A stretch of 42,090 nucleotides of DNA from Chloroflexota bacterium (GCA_005889535.1 VBHC01000135.1:1-42090); one strand, 5' to 3'. Numbered from the stretch's first letter, positions 31,652 to 39,979 are shown. Notes: generated from the sequence alone by a model not told the origin. Numbers and translations: made by a program.

Positions 31652-34096
31652 TTAGGCCGCTTGGCTGGTTTGAAGGTTGTTGATCATCTCCAGGAACCGG
31701 TCCTTGCCGAAGTCTCCCTTCTGGATGATCGTCTGGATGTTGCCCTGTAGCCGCTCGCGGTCCTCGCTCGTGATGTTTTTCGCTGTATAGATAAGGATGG
31801 GGATCTGGCTGCCGGCCGGGTCCTCGCGTAGCTTCGAGACGACCTCGAAGCCATCGACGTCGGGCATCATCAGGTCGAGGATGATCAGGTCCGGCTTCTT
31901 CTTCAGCGCCAGTTCGAGGCCGGCCTTGCCGCCGTCGGCAACCATGACCTCCATGTTGAAGGGCTTGAGCATGGCCTTGACCAGGCGGATGTTCTGCGGG
32001 TCGTCGTCGACGATCAGGATCGAGGACGGCGTCTTCTTGCCCCGCTTCCCGTCGGCCAGCAGGTCGAACTTGACCATCATCTGCAGCAGCTGCTGGCGGT
32101 CGATGGGCTTGGTTAGGAAGTCCGCCTGACCGATGTCGAACGGCAACGATTCCTTGTTGACTTTCGAGGTCAGCACGATCGGGATGTCCTTGGTCTTCGA
32201 TTCCCGGCGCAGGTCGTAGACCAGTCCACTCCCGCCGTTCGGCGGCAGCTGGGTGTCGATCAGGACGGCGAGGGGCTGCAGCTGCACCGCCTTGCGCAGC
32301 GCCTCCTGGGCGCTCGCGGCAATTACCACCTCGTAGCCGGCGTGGCTGAGGAACGGCTCGATCCGTTCCTTGACAGCGGGATCGTTGTCGGCGACCAGGA
32401 TGACTGGTGGCTTGCTACCGGTGCCCACCGGCGGCATCATCTGCACCGGGCGCTCCTGGATGCCCGCCTCTTGCTTGGCGAACTCGATCAGCTCCCGGAT
32501 GTGCTCGCCCAGCCGCTTGGCGCTCTCGTTGATGTGGGCGACGAATTCCCGGCGCTCCTCGGGGGTCGTCTTGTTGCCTTTTTCGTCGAGCAGGATCTCG
32601 GAAAACCCGTTGATGGCATTGAGGGGCGAGTTGAGATCGTGGCTCTGGTCGTAGATGACGCGGAACTTCGCCTCGAAGTCGCGCTTCGCCTGGACCAGCG
32701 CCGGCGCTGCATCCTTGTTCTTGCCGCTGGCCGTCAGCTCGGTTCTCAGGCTGTCCAGTTGGGCCTGCATCGCCCGTTTCTCCGCCTCGTAGCGGGCGAG
32801 CACCTGGCTCGACGGTGGCCCGCTGCCGGCAGCCTTGCGCGACTCGTCGAGCTGGGCCTTGAGGGATGCCTTTTCCCGCAGCCAGGCCTGTTCCAACTCC
32901 TTCGACTGGCTGGCGCGCTGGGTCTGGAGGTCGTTGGACTGCGACATCATGTCGGAGAGCTGAGCCTGCACTCGCTCCAGGTCGACCTTGAGCTGGTTCT
33001 TCTCCGACGTCAGCCGCTGCTCGCGTGCCGTCCATTGTTCTGCCTTGCGTCCGGTCTCGCCAGCCAGGTCGGCGTGCAGCGCCTTGACCTTCTCGTAGTC
33101 CTGCTGCATGGCGGCCAGTTTCGCCACGGCGTCCCCGACCTGCTTCCTGAGCGCGGCCTTCTCTTCCGCGATGGAGGCTTCGCGGCTCTGCCAGTCTTTC
33201 TCCAACGCCTTGACCTTGGTCAGCAGGGCCGAGCGCTCATCACTGATTCGGCCAAACTCGGCCTCGGCCTTGTCTAGATCGGCCCCCTTCTTGCGCGCCT
33301 CATCGAGCTGCCCCTGGAGCAGTTTGCGATCGGCTTTGAACTGCGCCTCGGACGCTTGTGATCCCTGCTCCAATCGGGCGACATCCGCTACCAGCCGCTG
33401 CCGCTCGGCCTGCCACTTGTCGCGCGCCGCCTTCAGTGGCTCGAGCTCGGCCTGCGCGGCTTTGAGCTGTTGCTGCAGTTGCGCCGTGGTATCGGTCAGC
33501 CGCGCCTTGTCCTTGGTCAGCTCGGCGCGGGCTTTCTGCCATTCCTGTTCCAGCTGCGCCTGCTTGCTCACCGCGGTATCGCGGTCCTTGAGCAGAGTCT
33601 CCCGATCCATCGCCCATTGGAGCTGCGCCGATTGCAGGCTGTCGAGGTCGTCCTGGGCGGCCTTGAGATCCGCCCGGATCTTCTTTTGGTCCACTTCAGA
33701 CTTCTGCGCCAGCTGGATCCGCTCCTGCTCGAGCTGGCGGAGCTGGCCGCGCCGTTCCTCATCGCGGGTCTTGGCACGGGCAATGTCATCCTTGAGCCGA
33801 GCGAGCTCAACCTTTGCCTGGTCGTGGCTCTGCTGCAGGTCCGTCTGGCCCTGCTTCAACGATTCGTGCTGATCGAGCAGCGACTGGCGATCCATGGCCC
33901 ACTGCAGCTGGGCGTTCTGCATCTCATCGAGCTCCTGCTGCTTTTCCGCCAGCTGGCGTTTGGCCAGGGCGAGCTCTTTCTCTTTTTCCTCCAGCTGGAC
34001 GCCGACGTCCTCTTGCAGAACCTGCAGATGCGCGATGAAATCCTGGTTTTGCTGCAGGATGTCGGCGAAGGATTTCGGCTTCGGCGTTTCTGGCAT
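31652..34096 (-). CDS. Long coiled-coil protein with H-box segment and two receiver domains
   Basis: An 814-residue protein. Residues 15-480 are a continuous predicted coiled coil, with an internal duplication: AQLQWAMDR occurs at 62-70 and again at 157-165. A short segment follows that resembles a histidine-kinase dimerisation helix, QSHDLNSPLNAINGFSEILL, with His486 at the phosphorylation position. No ATP-binding domain follows. Two receivers complete it: 565-680 (acceptor Asp614 in VLIDTQLP) and 692-805 (Asp741 in IILDLMMPDVDGFE, with Lys793). The N-terminus FADILQQNQDFIAHLQ matches the small coiled-coil protein encoded next to it. It could be a scaffold and phosphotransfer hub; the domain order is not one I recognise. 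Confidence 0.88.
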   Translation of the reverse strand: MPETPKPKSFADILQQNQDFIAHLQVLQEDVGVQLEEKEKELALAKRQLAEKQQELDEMQNAQLQWAMDRQSLLDQHESLKQGQTDLQQSHDQAKVELARLKDDIARAKTRDEERRGQLRQLEQERIQLAQKSEVDQKKIRADLKAAQDDLDSLQSAQLQWAMDRETLLKDRDTAVSKQAQLEQEWQKARAELTKDKARLTDTTAQLQQQLKAAQAELEPLKAARDKWQAERQRLVADVARLEQGSQASEAQFKADRKLLQGQLDEARKKGADLDKAEAEFGRISDERSALLTKVKALEKDWQSREASIAEEKAALRKQVGDAVAKLAAMQQDYEKVKALHADLAGETGRKAEQWTAREQRLTSEKNQLKVDLERVQAQLSDMMSQSNDLQTQRASQSKELEQAWLREKASLKAQLDESRKAAGSGPPSSQVLARYEAEKRAMQAQLDSLRTELTASGKNKDAAPALVQAKRDFEAKFRVIYDQSHDLNSPLNAINGFSEILLDEKGNKTTPEERREFVAHINESAKRLGEHIRELIEFAKQEAGIQERPVQMMPPVGTGSKPPVILVADNDPAVKERIEPFLSHAGYEVVIAASAQEALRKAVQLQPLAVLIDTQLPPNGGSGLVYDLRRESKTKDIPIVLTSKVNKESLPFDIGQADFLTKPIDRQQLLQMMVKFDLLADGKRGKKTPSSILIVDDDPQNIRLVKAMLKPFNMEVMVADGGKAGLELALKKKPDLIILDLMMPDVDGFEVVSKLREDPAGSQIPILIYTAKNITSEDRERLQGNIQTIIQKGDFGKDRFLEMINNLQTSQAA

Positions 34097-34461
34097 CAGG
34101 CCGCCTTCCGACCCTGCTGCAGGTAGCGGTCGACCGCGGACCGCAGGGCGTCGAGGTGAGCGCTCATCGCACCGAGTTGATCCACCCGCTCCTGCTCGAG
34201 CTGGCGCAGCTGCTCGTGCCGCTCGGAGTCGCGCTGGTTGGCGTGGCGCAACTCCTCCTGGAGGCGGGCAATCTCGGCCTGGGCCTGATCGTGGGCGAAG
34301 CGGAGCTCATCCACTTCCTTCTTGCGCGCCTCGTGTTCGTCGACCAGGCCCTGAAGATTCTGAACGAGTTCCTGGTTGAGTTGCAGGATGTCGGTATAGG
34401 GCCGGCTGGACTTCGATGCAGACTCACTGGCCCGGCCGGGCTTTGACGGCTGCTCGCTCAT
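34096..34461 (-). CDS. Small coiled-coil protein, paralogue of the N-terminus of the long one
   Basis: A 121-residue protein. Residues 22-37 (YTDILQLNQELVQNLQ) match residues 10-25 of the adjacent 814-residue protein. Residues 56-93, ending in RHEQLRQLEQERV, match its residues 90-127 at 22 of 38 positions. The protein has no enzymatic domain. It ends in RYLQQGRKAA, and the CheY-like protein encoded next door ends in RYLQQGRLKTA. Its ATG overlaps the CheY stop (TAATG) and its stop overlaps the next ATG (TGATG), so translation is tightly coupled. A partner or adaptor in the same complex is likely. Confidence 0.82.
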   Translation of the reverse strand: MSEQPSKPGRASESASKSSRPYTDILQLNQELVQNLQGLVDEHEARKKEVDELRFAHDQAQAEIARLQEELRHANQRDSERHEQLRQLEQERVDQLGAMSAHLDALRSAVDRYLQQGRKAA

Positions 34462-34850
34462 TAGGCCGTCTTCAACCGCCCCTGCTGAAGGTAGCGGGCA
34501 ACCTCTCCGGGCAGACCCTGAGGGTCGACGGGTTTGGGGATGTAGCCGTCGCAGCCGGCGCCCAGGATCTTCTCCCGATCCCCGGCCATGGCGTGTGCCG
34601 TCAGAGCCACCACGACGACGCCGGCCATCCGGGCGTCGGAGCGGATCTTGCGGGTGACGGCCAGCCCATCCTCACCGGGAAGCTGGATGTCCATCAGGAC
34701 GATGTCGGGCAGTTCGCGGGTCATCTCGGCCAGGCACTCGGCGCCGCTGCCTGCCTTGCGCACGGTAAAGCCCTTCTTCTCCAGGAGAAACTGGGCCAGC
34801 CGGAGATTGACCGGATTATCTTCGACGATCAGAACCTTGCCGGCGGTCAC
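34461..34850 (-). CDS. CheY-like single-domain response regulator
   Basis: A 129-residue stand-alone receiver. GTG 34850 is preceded by GAAGGAGG, a near-perfect Shine-Dalgarno, 7 bases away; the open frame upstream is not conserved. The fold is intact: KVLIVEDNPVNLRLAQFLLE, acceptor Asp in IVLMDIQLPGEDGLAVTRKI, Thr in VVVVALTAHAMAGDREKILG, and Lys in GYIPKPVDPQGLPGEVARYL. VNLRLAQFLL and AHAMAGDREK are typical of receivers paired with hybrid kinases. It overlaps the hybrid kinase by 35 bases. The C-terminal tail RYLQQGRLKTA is shared with the small coiled-coil protein. Confidence 0.93.
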   Translation of the reverse strand: MTAGKVLIVEDNPVNLRLAQFLLEKKGFTVRKAGSGAECLAEMTRELPDIVLMDIQLPGEDGLAVTRKIRSDARMAGVVVVALTAHAMAGDREKILGAGCDGYIPKPVDPQGLPGEVARYLQQGRLKTA

Positions 34851-37245
34851 GCCCTGTCCTCCTTCGCCTCTGAACGACATCCAGGCCCTTGATGGCGTGC
34901 AATACGGCATCTGGCTGGGAGAGGCCAGATGGTATAACGGCGCTCCATGCCGTCGCTGGCACCCTCGGTGAAACTTCGCCCAGGGCCAGCAAGGCCGGCT
35001 GGCCGGGCAGTCCCCGGAGGCCCAGCACCCATTCGGGCTCGGGGGGTGCGAGGACGACCACGTCCGGGGCCGCGGCCCGGGCTTTTTCCAGGGCCTCCTG
35101 CAGACCGGGCGCGCGGAACACCTCGAAGCCCTCCTCCACCAGGTCGGCGGCCAGCGTGGCCAGCGCCCGCCGGTCCCGATGGACTAACAAGACCCGGACC
35201 CGGTCGCGCCGTGCCTTGATCCCCTGCCCAATACGGCGCAGCTCGTCCTGCATGGTGCGCGTCTCCCAGGGCTTGGCGACGTAGCCCACCACGCCGTACT
35301 CGGTCATCAAATGCTGGTTTTTCGTGACCGAGCAGACGAGTACGGGGACGTCGGCGGTGGCCGCCCGCGCCCGCAATTCCTGCAGGACCTGCCACCCGTC
35401 CTTAACCGGCAGCACGGTCTCCATCACCACCAGGTCCGGGAGGATTTCCATCGCCTTGCGGACGGCCTCATCCCCGTCCTGGGCATGCGCGACGCGGAAG
35501 CCAACGCCCTGGATCTCGGCCGTCATCCGCTGGCTGCTCGCTGGATCGTCTTCGACCACCAGCGCGAGAGGCAACTCCATGGTCTCGACCGGCTGCAACC
35601 CCTCGTCCGCCGGCAGCTCGGCAGCCGGACGAAGTTCCCGCGGGATCGTGAAGGTGAAGGTCGAGCCCTTCCCGAAATGGCTCTCCGCCCAGATCCTGCC
35701 ACCGTGCATCTGCACGAAGCGGCGGCAGAGGGCGAGGCCCAGGCCGGTGCCTTGATAGCGGCGGGTGTACGAGCCGTCGATCTGTTCGAACTCGCGGAAC
35801 AGCTTGGGCAGGTCTGCCGGCTTCATCCCGATGCCGGTGTCCTGCACCGAGATCGTCAACTGCTCACGCGAGTCCTTTACCGTCAGGGTGATCTGGCCGG
35901 GCGGCGGTGTGAACTTCACGGCGTTGGACAGCAGGTTGTAGAGCACTTGCTTGAACTTGCTGCGGTCCGCCTTGATCACCCCGGCTTCGACCGCGCCAAC
36001 CGTCGTCACCTGCAACCCTTGCTGACGGGCCATCGGGTCCAAAATCCCGGTGACTTCCTGGATCGCCTCCTTGACGGACATCTCTTCCGCGTGCAGCTCC
36101 ATCTTGCCCGCCTCGATCTTGGCCAGGTCCAGGATGTCGTTGATCAGCCCGAGCAGGTGCTGACCGCTGCTATGGATGTTGCGCAGAAATTCAGTGCGTT
36201 CGCCGGCCGTCAGGTTCATGGTCAGGTCGAGCAGGATCTCGCTGAATCCGAGAATCGCATTCAAGGGCGTCCGCAGCTCGTGCGACATATTGGCCAGGAA
36301 TTCCGACTTGTACCGGTTGGACTGCTCGAGCTGACGGTTGACCTGGAGAATCTCTTCATCCGCCCGGCGCAAGGCCGAGTGCTGGCGCATCAGGTATCGA
36401 TTGGAGTCCTTGAGCCGGGCGACCAGGCTCTGCCGTTCCGCGCGCAGGCGCTGCTTCTCAAGGTTGCGCTCGAGCAGCTCGCGCAGCCGCTGCAGGTCGA
36501 TCGGCTTGGCGATGTAGTCGTCCGCACCACCGCGCAGGGCTTCCGCCGCAACCTGCTCCGAGCCATAGGCGGTCATCATGACCACCACCGACTCGGGAAA
36601 GTCGCGCAGCATCTGGGGAAGCAGGGTGAGCCCGCTCTCCTCCGGCATCTGGACGTCGAGGAAGATCAGGGCCGGCCGGCGGCCGTCCAGCTGCCGGCGG
36701 GCCTGGGTGGCGTTCGGCGCCGTCACCACCTCGAAGCCCTGCCTCGAGACGGCCTTGGTCAGGAAGGCGCGGTTGTCGGGGTCATCGTCGATGGCCAGCA
36801 GGACCGGCCGCTGCTCCAGCTCGGTCTCCGATCCCAGCAGCATCCGCACTGCTTGCACCAGGTCCTGGCCGGCGCCCAGTTCACGTCCCGACCCGGTCGA
36901 CAGGGGGCCAAGATCGCTGAGAAACCGGTCGGCGCCCGCCGCGAGCGCCCGCTGACCCTCGTCGGCGTCGACATGAACGCCGGCCGTCAGCAGCACTGGG
37001 ATATTCGTCGTCGCCGGGTTGCTTTTCAAGATCTCGCAGACCCGCAACCCGTCGATCCGCCGGAGCAGCAGGTTGAGGATGATCGCGTCGGGCAACTCCT
37101 CGCGGGCCCGATCGAGCGCCTCCAGGCCATCCTGGGCGGTCAGCACGCTGAAGCCCTCGCGCTGCAGCCGCTCGACGAGCGCCTTGAGGCGTTCAGGATC
37201 GTCGTCGGCGATCAGGATCCGCCGGGTGCCGGCCTGTTCCGTCAT
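34816..37245 (-). CDS. Hybrid kinase with four receiver-like domains, only one with an intact acceptor Asp
   Basis: An 809-residue cytoplasmic protein in the order receiver 1 (5-135), receiver 2 (145-260), HisKA (His322 in ANMSHELRTPLNAILGFSE), ATPase (DTGIGMKPADLPKLFREF, GTGLGLALCRRFVQMHGGRI), receiver 3 (557-675) and receiver 4 (683-790). The acceptor position is Asn58 in receiver 1, Asp197 in receiver 2 (ALIFLDVQMPEESG), Glu609 in receiver 3 (LVVMETVLPVKDGW, a phospho-mimic-like change) and Ala733 in receiver 4. Receivers 1, 3 and 4 therefore probably act as binding or regulatory modules. No membrane helix. The ATG overlaps the upstream kinase stop (ATGA). An Arg-rich tail (RRRRTGRDRRQGSDRRR) ends it. 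Confidence 0.9.
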   Translation of the reverse strand: MTEQAGTRRILIADDDPERLKALVERLQREGFSVLTAQDGLEALDRAREELPDAIILNLLLRRIDGLRVCEILKSNPATTNIPVLLTAGVHVDADEGQRALAAGADRFLSDLGPLSTGSGRELGAGQDLVQAVRMLLGSETELEQRPVLLAIDDDPDNRAFLTKAVSRQGFEVVTAPNATQARRQLDGRRPALIFLDVQMPEESGLTLLPQMLRDFPESVVVMMTAYGSEQVAAEALRGGADDYIAKPIDLQRLRELLERNLEKQRLRAERQSLVARLKDSNRYLMRQHSALRRADEEILQVNRQLEQSNRYKSEFLANMSHELRTPLNAILGFSEILLDLTMNLTAGERTEFLRNIHSSGQHLLGLINDILDLAKIEAGKMELHAEEMSVKEAIQEVTGILDPMARQQGLQVTTVGAVEAGVIKADRSKFKQVLYNLLSNAVKFTPPPGQITLTVKDSREQLTISVQDTGIGMKPADLPKLFREFEQIDGSYTRRYQGTGLGLALCRRFVQMHGGRIWAESHFGKGSTFTFTIPRELRPAAELPADEGLQPVETMELPLALVVEDDPASSQRMTAEIQGVGFRVAHAQDGDEAVRKAMEILPDLVVMETVLPVKDGWQVLQELRARAATADVPVLVCSVTKNQHLMTEYGVVGYVAKPWETRTMQDELRRIGQGIKARRDRVRVLLVHRDRRALATLAADLVEEGFEVFRAPGLQEALEKARAAAPDVVVLAPPEPEWVLGLRGLPGQPALLALGEVSPRVPATAWSAVIPSGLSQPDAVLHAIKGLDVVQRRRRTGRDRRQGSDRRR

Positions 37246-39317
37246 GCCACCCTCGGTAGCGGTCCCCGCACGGCTCCTTGCTCGCTGGCGGGGTGGGCGA
37301 GCAGTGGAAGCCGCCGGATCAAGAAGCGAAAGGCGCTGCCTTTTCCAGGCGTGCTCTCCACCCAGATCTGTCCGCCCTGCAGCTCGACCAGCCGCTTCGA
37401 GAGCGCCAGGCCGAGGCCGACGCCCTCATAGCCTCGCGAGGTCGAGCCATCGACCTGACGGAACTCCTCGAAGAGGCGCGGTTGGTCCTCGAGCTTGATG
37501 CCGATGCCGGTGTCGCGCACTTCCACCACCGTGCCGGGCTCGGTGTCGACCGCGCTGATGATGACACTGCCGTGGTGCGGGGTGAACTTGATCGCGTTGT
37601 TGACCAGGTTGTGGACGACGTGCCGGAGGCTGCGTGGATCGAAGACGACCTGCATGGTGCGGTCGACTTGCGAGGTTACGGTGAGCTCCTTCTGGGTGGC
37701 GGCAGCGGCGTTCTCGGAGAGGGCGGCATCCACCGCCTCGGCGACAAGACAGGGCGCGGGATGCAACTCGAGCCGGCCCGCCTGGATGTGGGTCAGCTCC
37801 AGGATGTCGTTGATCAGTTTCAAGAGCCGGCGTCCGCTGTTGTGAATCGTCTCCGCGAATTCGCCGCGCTCGTCCTCGGACAGCTCCGGGGTGGTGCGGA
37901 TGATCTCCGAGAAACCGATGATGGCGTTCAACGGCGTGCGCAGCTCGTGCGACATGTTGGTCAGGAATTCGGACTTCATCCGGTCCGCTTCCTGCAATTC
38001 GAGGTTGGCGCGCTGCAGCATCTCGATGGTCTGGCGCTCGCGCTGGAAGCGCCGGGCATTGTCGAGCGCAACCGCCGCCTGGTTGGCGAGGATCTGCAGC
38101 ACCTGCATCAGGGTGGGATCGAAGGCCCGCAGCTCGTGGAAATAGACCGACACCGTGCCGACGAACTCGCGCTCGAGAAACATCGGCAGCCCGAGGGCGG
38201 CCCGCCAGCCGTATTGCTGCGCGAGCGCGTCGAGGGGAAAGCGGCCGTCGAGCTGGATGTCTTCCGAGAACACCGGTCGGCGCTCGATCACGACCTGGGT
38301 GACCAGCCCCGGGGAGACGTGGGTCAGGGGCTTGCCGTGGGCGCTCGGGTCCATCCCCTCCCCCACCTCGATCACCTGGTCGGCCGGTGCGCCACCGGTG
38401 GTGAGCGTGATCAGGCAGGAGGCCGCACCCGAGACGCCGATCACGGCATGGGCGACGCCCTCCAGCAGGGCGGTCGGGCCGACCGTCGTGGCGGTGAGCG
38501 CCTGTGACACCTGCCGCAGCATCTCCATCGAGGCGTCCAGGCGCAGCGCCTGCTGCCGGGTCTGTTCGAAAAGGAAGGTGTTCTCGAGGGAGACCGCCAC
38601 CTCCGCCCCCAGCGACGCGGAGAGCTTGACGTCGTAGTTGCCGCTGAAGGTGCCGTGCCGCTTGTTGGCCAGCATCAGCACACCGAGCGGGCGGCCACCC
38701 GATCCCAGCGGCACGAGCAGGAGATCCCGATAGCCAAAGGTTTGCGGGAGCAACTGGCCAGCTTCGAGGTCGTGGAGGCAATCCCCGATGATGGTGGGCT
38801 GCTGGGTCACGAACACCCGGCCGATCAGGGTGGAGGCATTGGCGCCGAACCGGAGCTGGTTGAGGCGCATCTGGTTGAACAGGCGGCTTTCCCGCATCCC
38901 GGACGGGGCCGCCGGCGCGATCAAGGCCTCGAGCCCCTGCTGGTAGAGGAACAGGCCGCACATCTCGACATCGAGCAGTTCGGCCAGCTTGGTGGTCAGG
39001 GTGCCGAGGTCTTCACCAAGCTTGGTGAGGTTGGAGACCGCGGTCGCGGTCTCGAAGAAGTGGCTCAACTCCTGGAGATTCTGGTCCGCCCGCCGCGACA
39101 GCTCGAGGTTCAGCTGGACGACCCGGAAGTACTTGAAGCTCCAGAATCCGGTGAGGACCATCACCGGCAGGAAGAGCACCGCCAGGAAGTAAGTAACCGG
39201 CGATGGCGCCCACCAGCGGGCCACATAGATAAGGAAGAGCTCGGTCACCGCGCCCAGGGCAAACCAGAGGCGCCAGTTGAACCGGTTGCGGGAGCTGACG
39301 GGATGCAGTTTTTTCAC
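37242..39317 (-). CDS. Membrane histidine kinase with two GAF domains, first gene of the phosphorelay operon
   Basis: A 691-residue kinase from GTG 39317, with AGGAAAGAG just upstream; the open frame to 39392 lacks any conserved feature. Two hydrophobic helices near the N-terminus (WRLWFALGAVTELFLIYVAR and TYFLAVLFLPVMVLTGFW) anchor it in the membrane. GAF domain 1 spans about 95-250 and GAF domain 2 about 270-425. HisKA has His457 in FLTNMSHELRTPLNAIIGFS; the ATPase has DTGIGIKLEDQPRLFEEFRQ and GVGLGLALSKRLVELQGGQI. It starts the operon and lies divergent from the gene at 39489. Confidence 0.93.
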   Translation of the reverse strand: MKKLHPVSSRNRFNWRLWFALGAVTELFLIYVARWWAPSPVTYFLAVLFLPVMVLTGFWSFKYFRVVQLNLELSRRADQNLQELSHFFETATAVSNLTKLGEDLGTLTTKLAELLDVEMCGLFLYQQGLEALIAPAAPSGMRESRLFNQMRLNQLRFGANASTLIGRVFVTQQPTIIGDCLHDLEAGQLLPQTFGYRDLLLVPLGSGGRPLGVLMLANKRHGTFSGNYDVKLSASLGAEVAVSLENTFLFEQTRQQALRLDASMEMLRQVSQALTATTVGPTALLEGVAHAVIGVSGAASCLITLTTGGAPADQVIEVGEGMDPSAHGKPLTHVSPGLVTQVVIERRPVFSEDIQLDGRFPLDALAQQYGWRAALGLPMFLEREFVGTVSVYFHELRAFDPTLMQVLQILANQAAVALDNARRFQRERQTIEMLQRANLELQEADRMKSEFLTNMSHELRTPLNAIIGFSEIIRTTPELSEDERGEFAETIHNSGRRLLKLINDILELTHIQAGRLELHPAPCLVAEAVDAALSENAAAATQKELTVTSQVDRTMQVVFDPRSLRHVVHNLVNNAIKFTPHHGSVIISAVDTEPGTVVEVRDTGIGIKLEDQPRLFEEFRQVDGSTSRGYEGVGLGLALSKRLVELQGGQIWVESTPGKGSAFRFLIRRLPLLAHPASEQGAVRGPLPRVA

Positions 39318-39488
39318 GACGTGCTCTTTCCTGCGGTGCGCGCATTGATTTGACGGGGATCGAGGGCATTGCTTCGCACTACGCTGCGCCACCTTCGGGC
39401 TTTGGTGGTGCGCTTTACAAAGGTTTACGCAACCGTCGCCCTCCCGAATCCGTAGGGATGCGATTCCGCCCTTTGCTACTCTCTACAC
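39318..39488. promoter_or_regulatory. Divergent promoter region between the phosphorelay operon and the NTF2-like gene
   Basis: This 171-base gap contains TACTCT at 39477-39482, 6 bases before the GTG of the plus-strand gene. It also contains an inverted repeat, GCGCCACC (39386-39393) and GGTGGTGCGC (39404-39413), bulged by two bases, that could be an operator or a stem in the operon leader. The -10 box for the minus-strand operon is not obvious. Confidence 0.4.
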
Positions 39489-39959
39489 GTGCAGCGGGAG
39501 ACGGCGTTCAATGTGTCGGCGATCAAGGACACGGTCCTGCGCTCGATCAAGCTCAATCAGCAGGCCTACAACAACCGAGACGCCGACGTGCTGCGCGAGG
39601 TTTACCTGGAGCCGATGCTCTCCCAGGTGGCGCATGACCTGTCCGGTGACTTCGAGTCGTTCCCGGCGGCCCGGCTGGACATCACCTGCGAGGTGCTCGA
39701 CGTCTCATACACCGCCTACCTCCAGATCGGCAAGGTCGAGCTGTCGGCGTATGGGCTCGAGGCAAGCCCGCAAAACGTCAATGTGACGACCAAGGAGGAG
39801 TGGATCTACCGGTTGGTGCCCGACGCCGAGAAGGGCGTTGGGCTCGGCCGCCGCACCACCCACCGCTTTCTCGGCTATTACCACTACACCCTGGTCGACA
39901 TCGACGGCAGATGGTGGATCACCGACGTGCAGTCCGCCTCCGAGATCTGGCTCCCCTAG
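39489..39959 (+). CDS. NTF2-like fold protein of unknown function
   Basis: A 156-residue protein starting at GTG 39489. VLRSIKLNQQAYNNRDADVL, then LDITCEVLDVSYTAYLQIGK and VTTKEEWIYRLVPDAEKGVG, ending in YYHYTLVDIDGRWWITDVQS, fit an alpha-then-beta NTF2-like domain, in which the helix is followed by strands ending in GRWWI. No enzymatic residue is evident. A TACTCT box 6 bases before the start suggests a leaderless mRNA. It is divergent from the phosphorelay operon and may share its control. It is convergent with the GT2 gene, 20 bases away. Confidence 0.72.
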   Translation: MQRETAFNVSAIKDTVLRSIKLNQQAYNNRDADVLREVYLEPMLSQVAHDLSGDFESFPAARLDITCEVLDVSYTAYLQIGKVELSAYGLEASPQNVNVTTKEEWIYRLVPDAEKGVGLGRRTTHRFLGYYHYTLVDIDGRWWITDVQSASEIWLP

Positions 39960-39979
39960 CGGGAACGCCTGTTACTCGG

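Noticed and set aside
33300-33617. Frameshift or gene fusion within the long coiled-coil gene
   Set aside because: The frame is continuous from 34096 to 31652 with heptad-like composition throughout; the internal AQLQWAMDR duplication explains the repetitive look.
35311-37431. 706-residue plus-strand ORF opposite the hybrid kinase
   Set aside because: It is the antisense shadow of an unmistakable kinase gene; long antisense frames are expected in high-GC coding sequence, and its product has no domain pattern.
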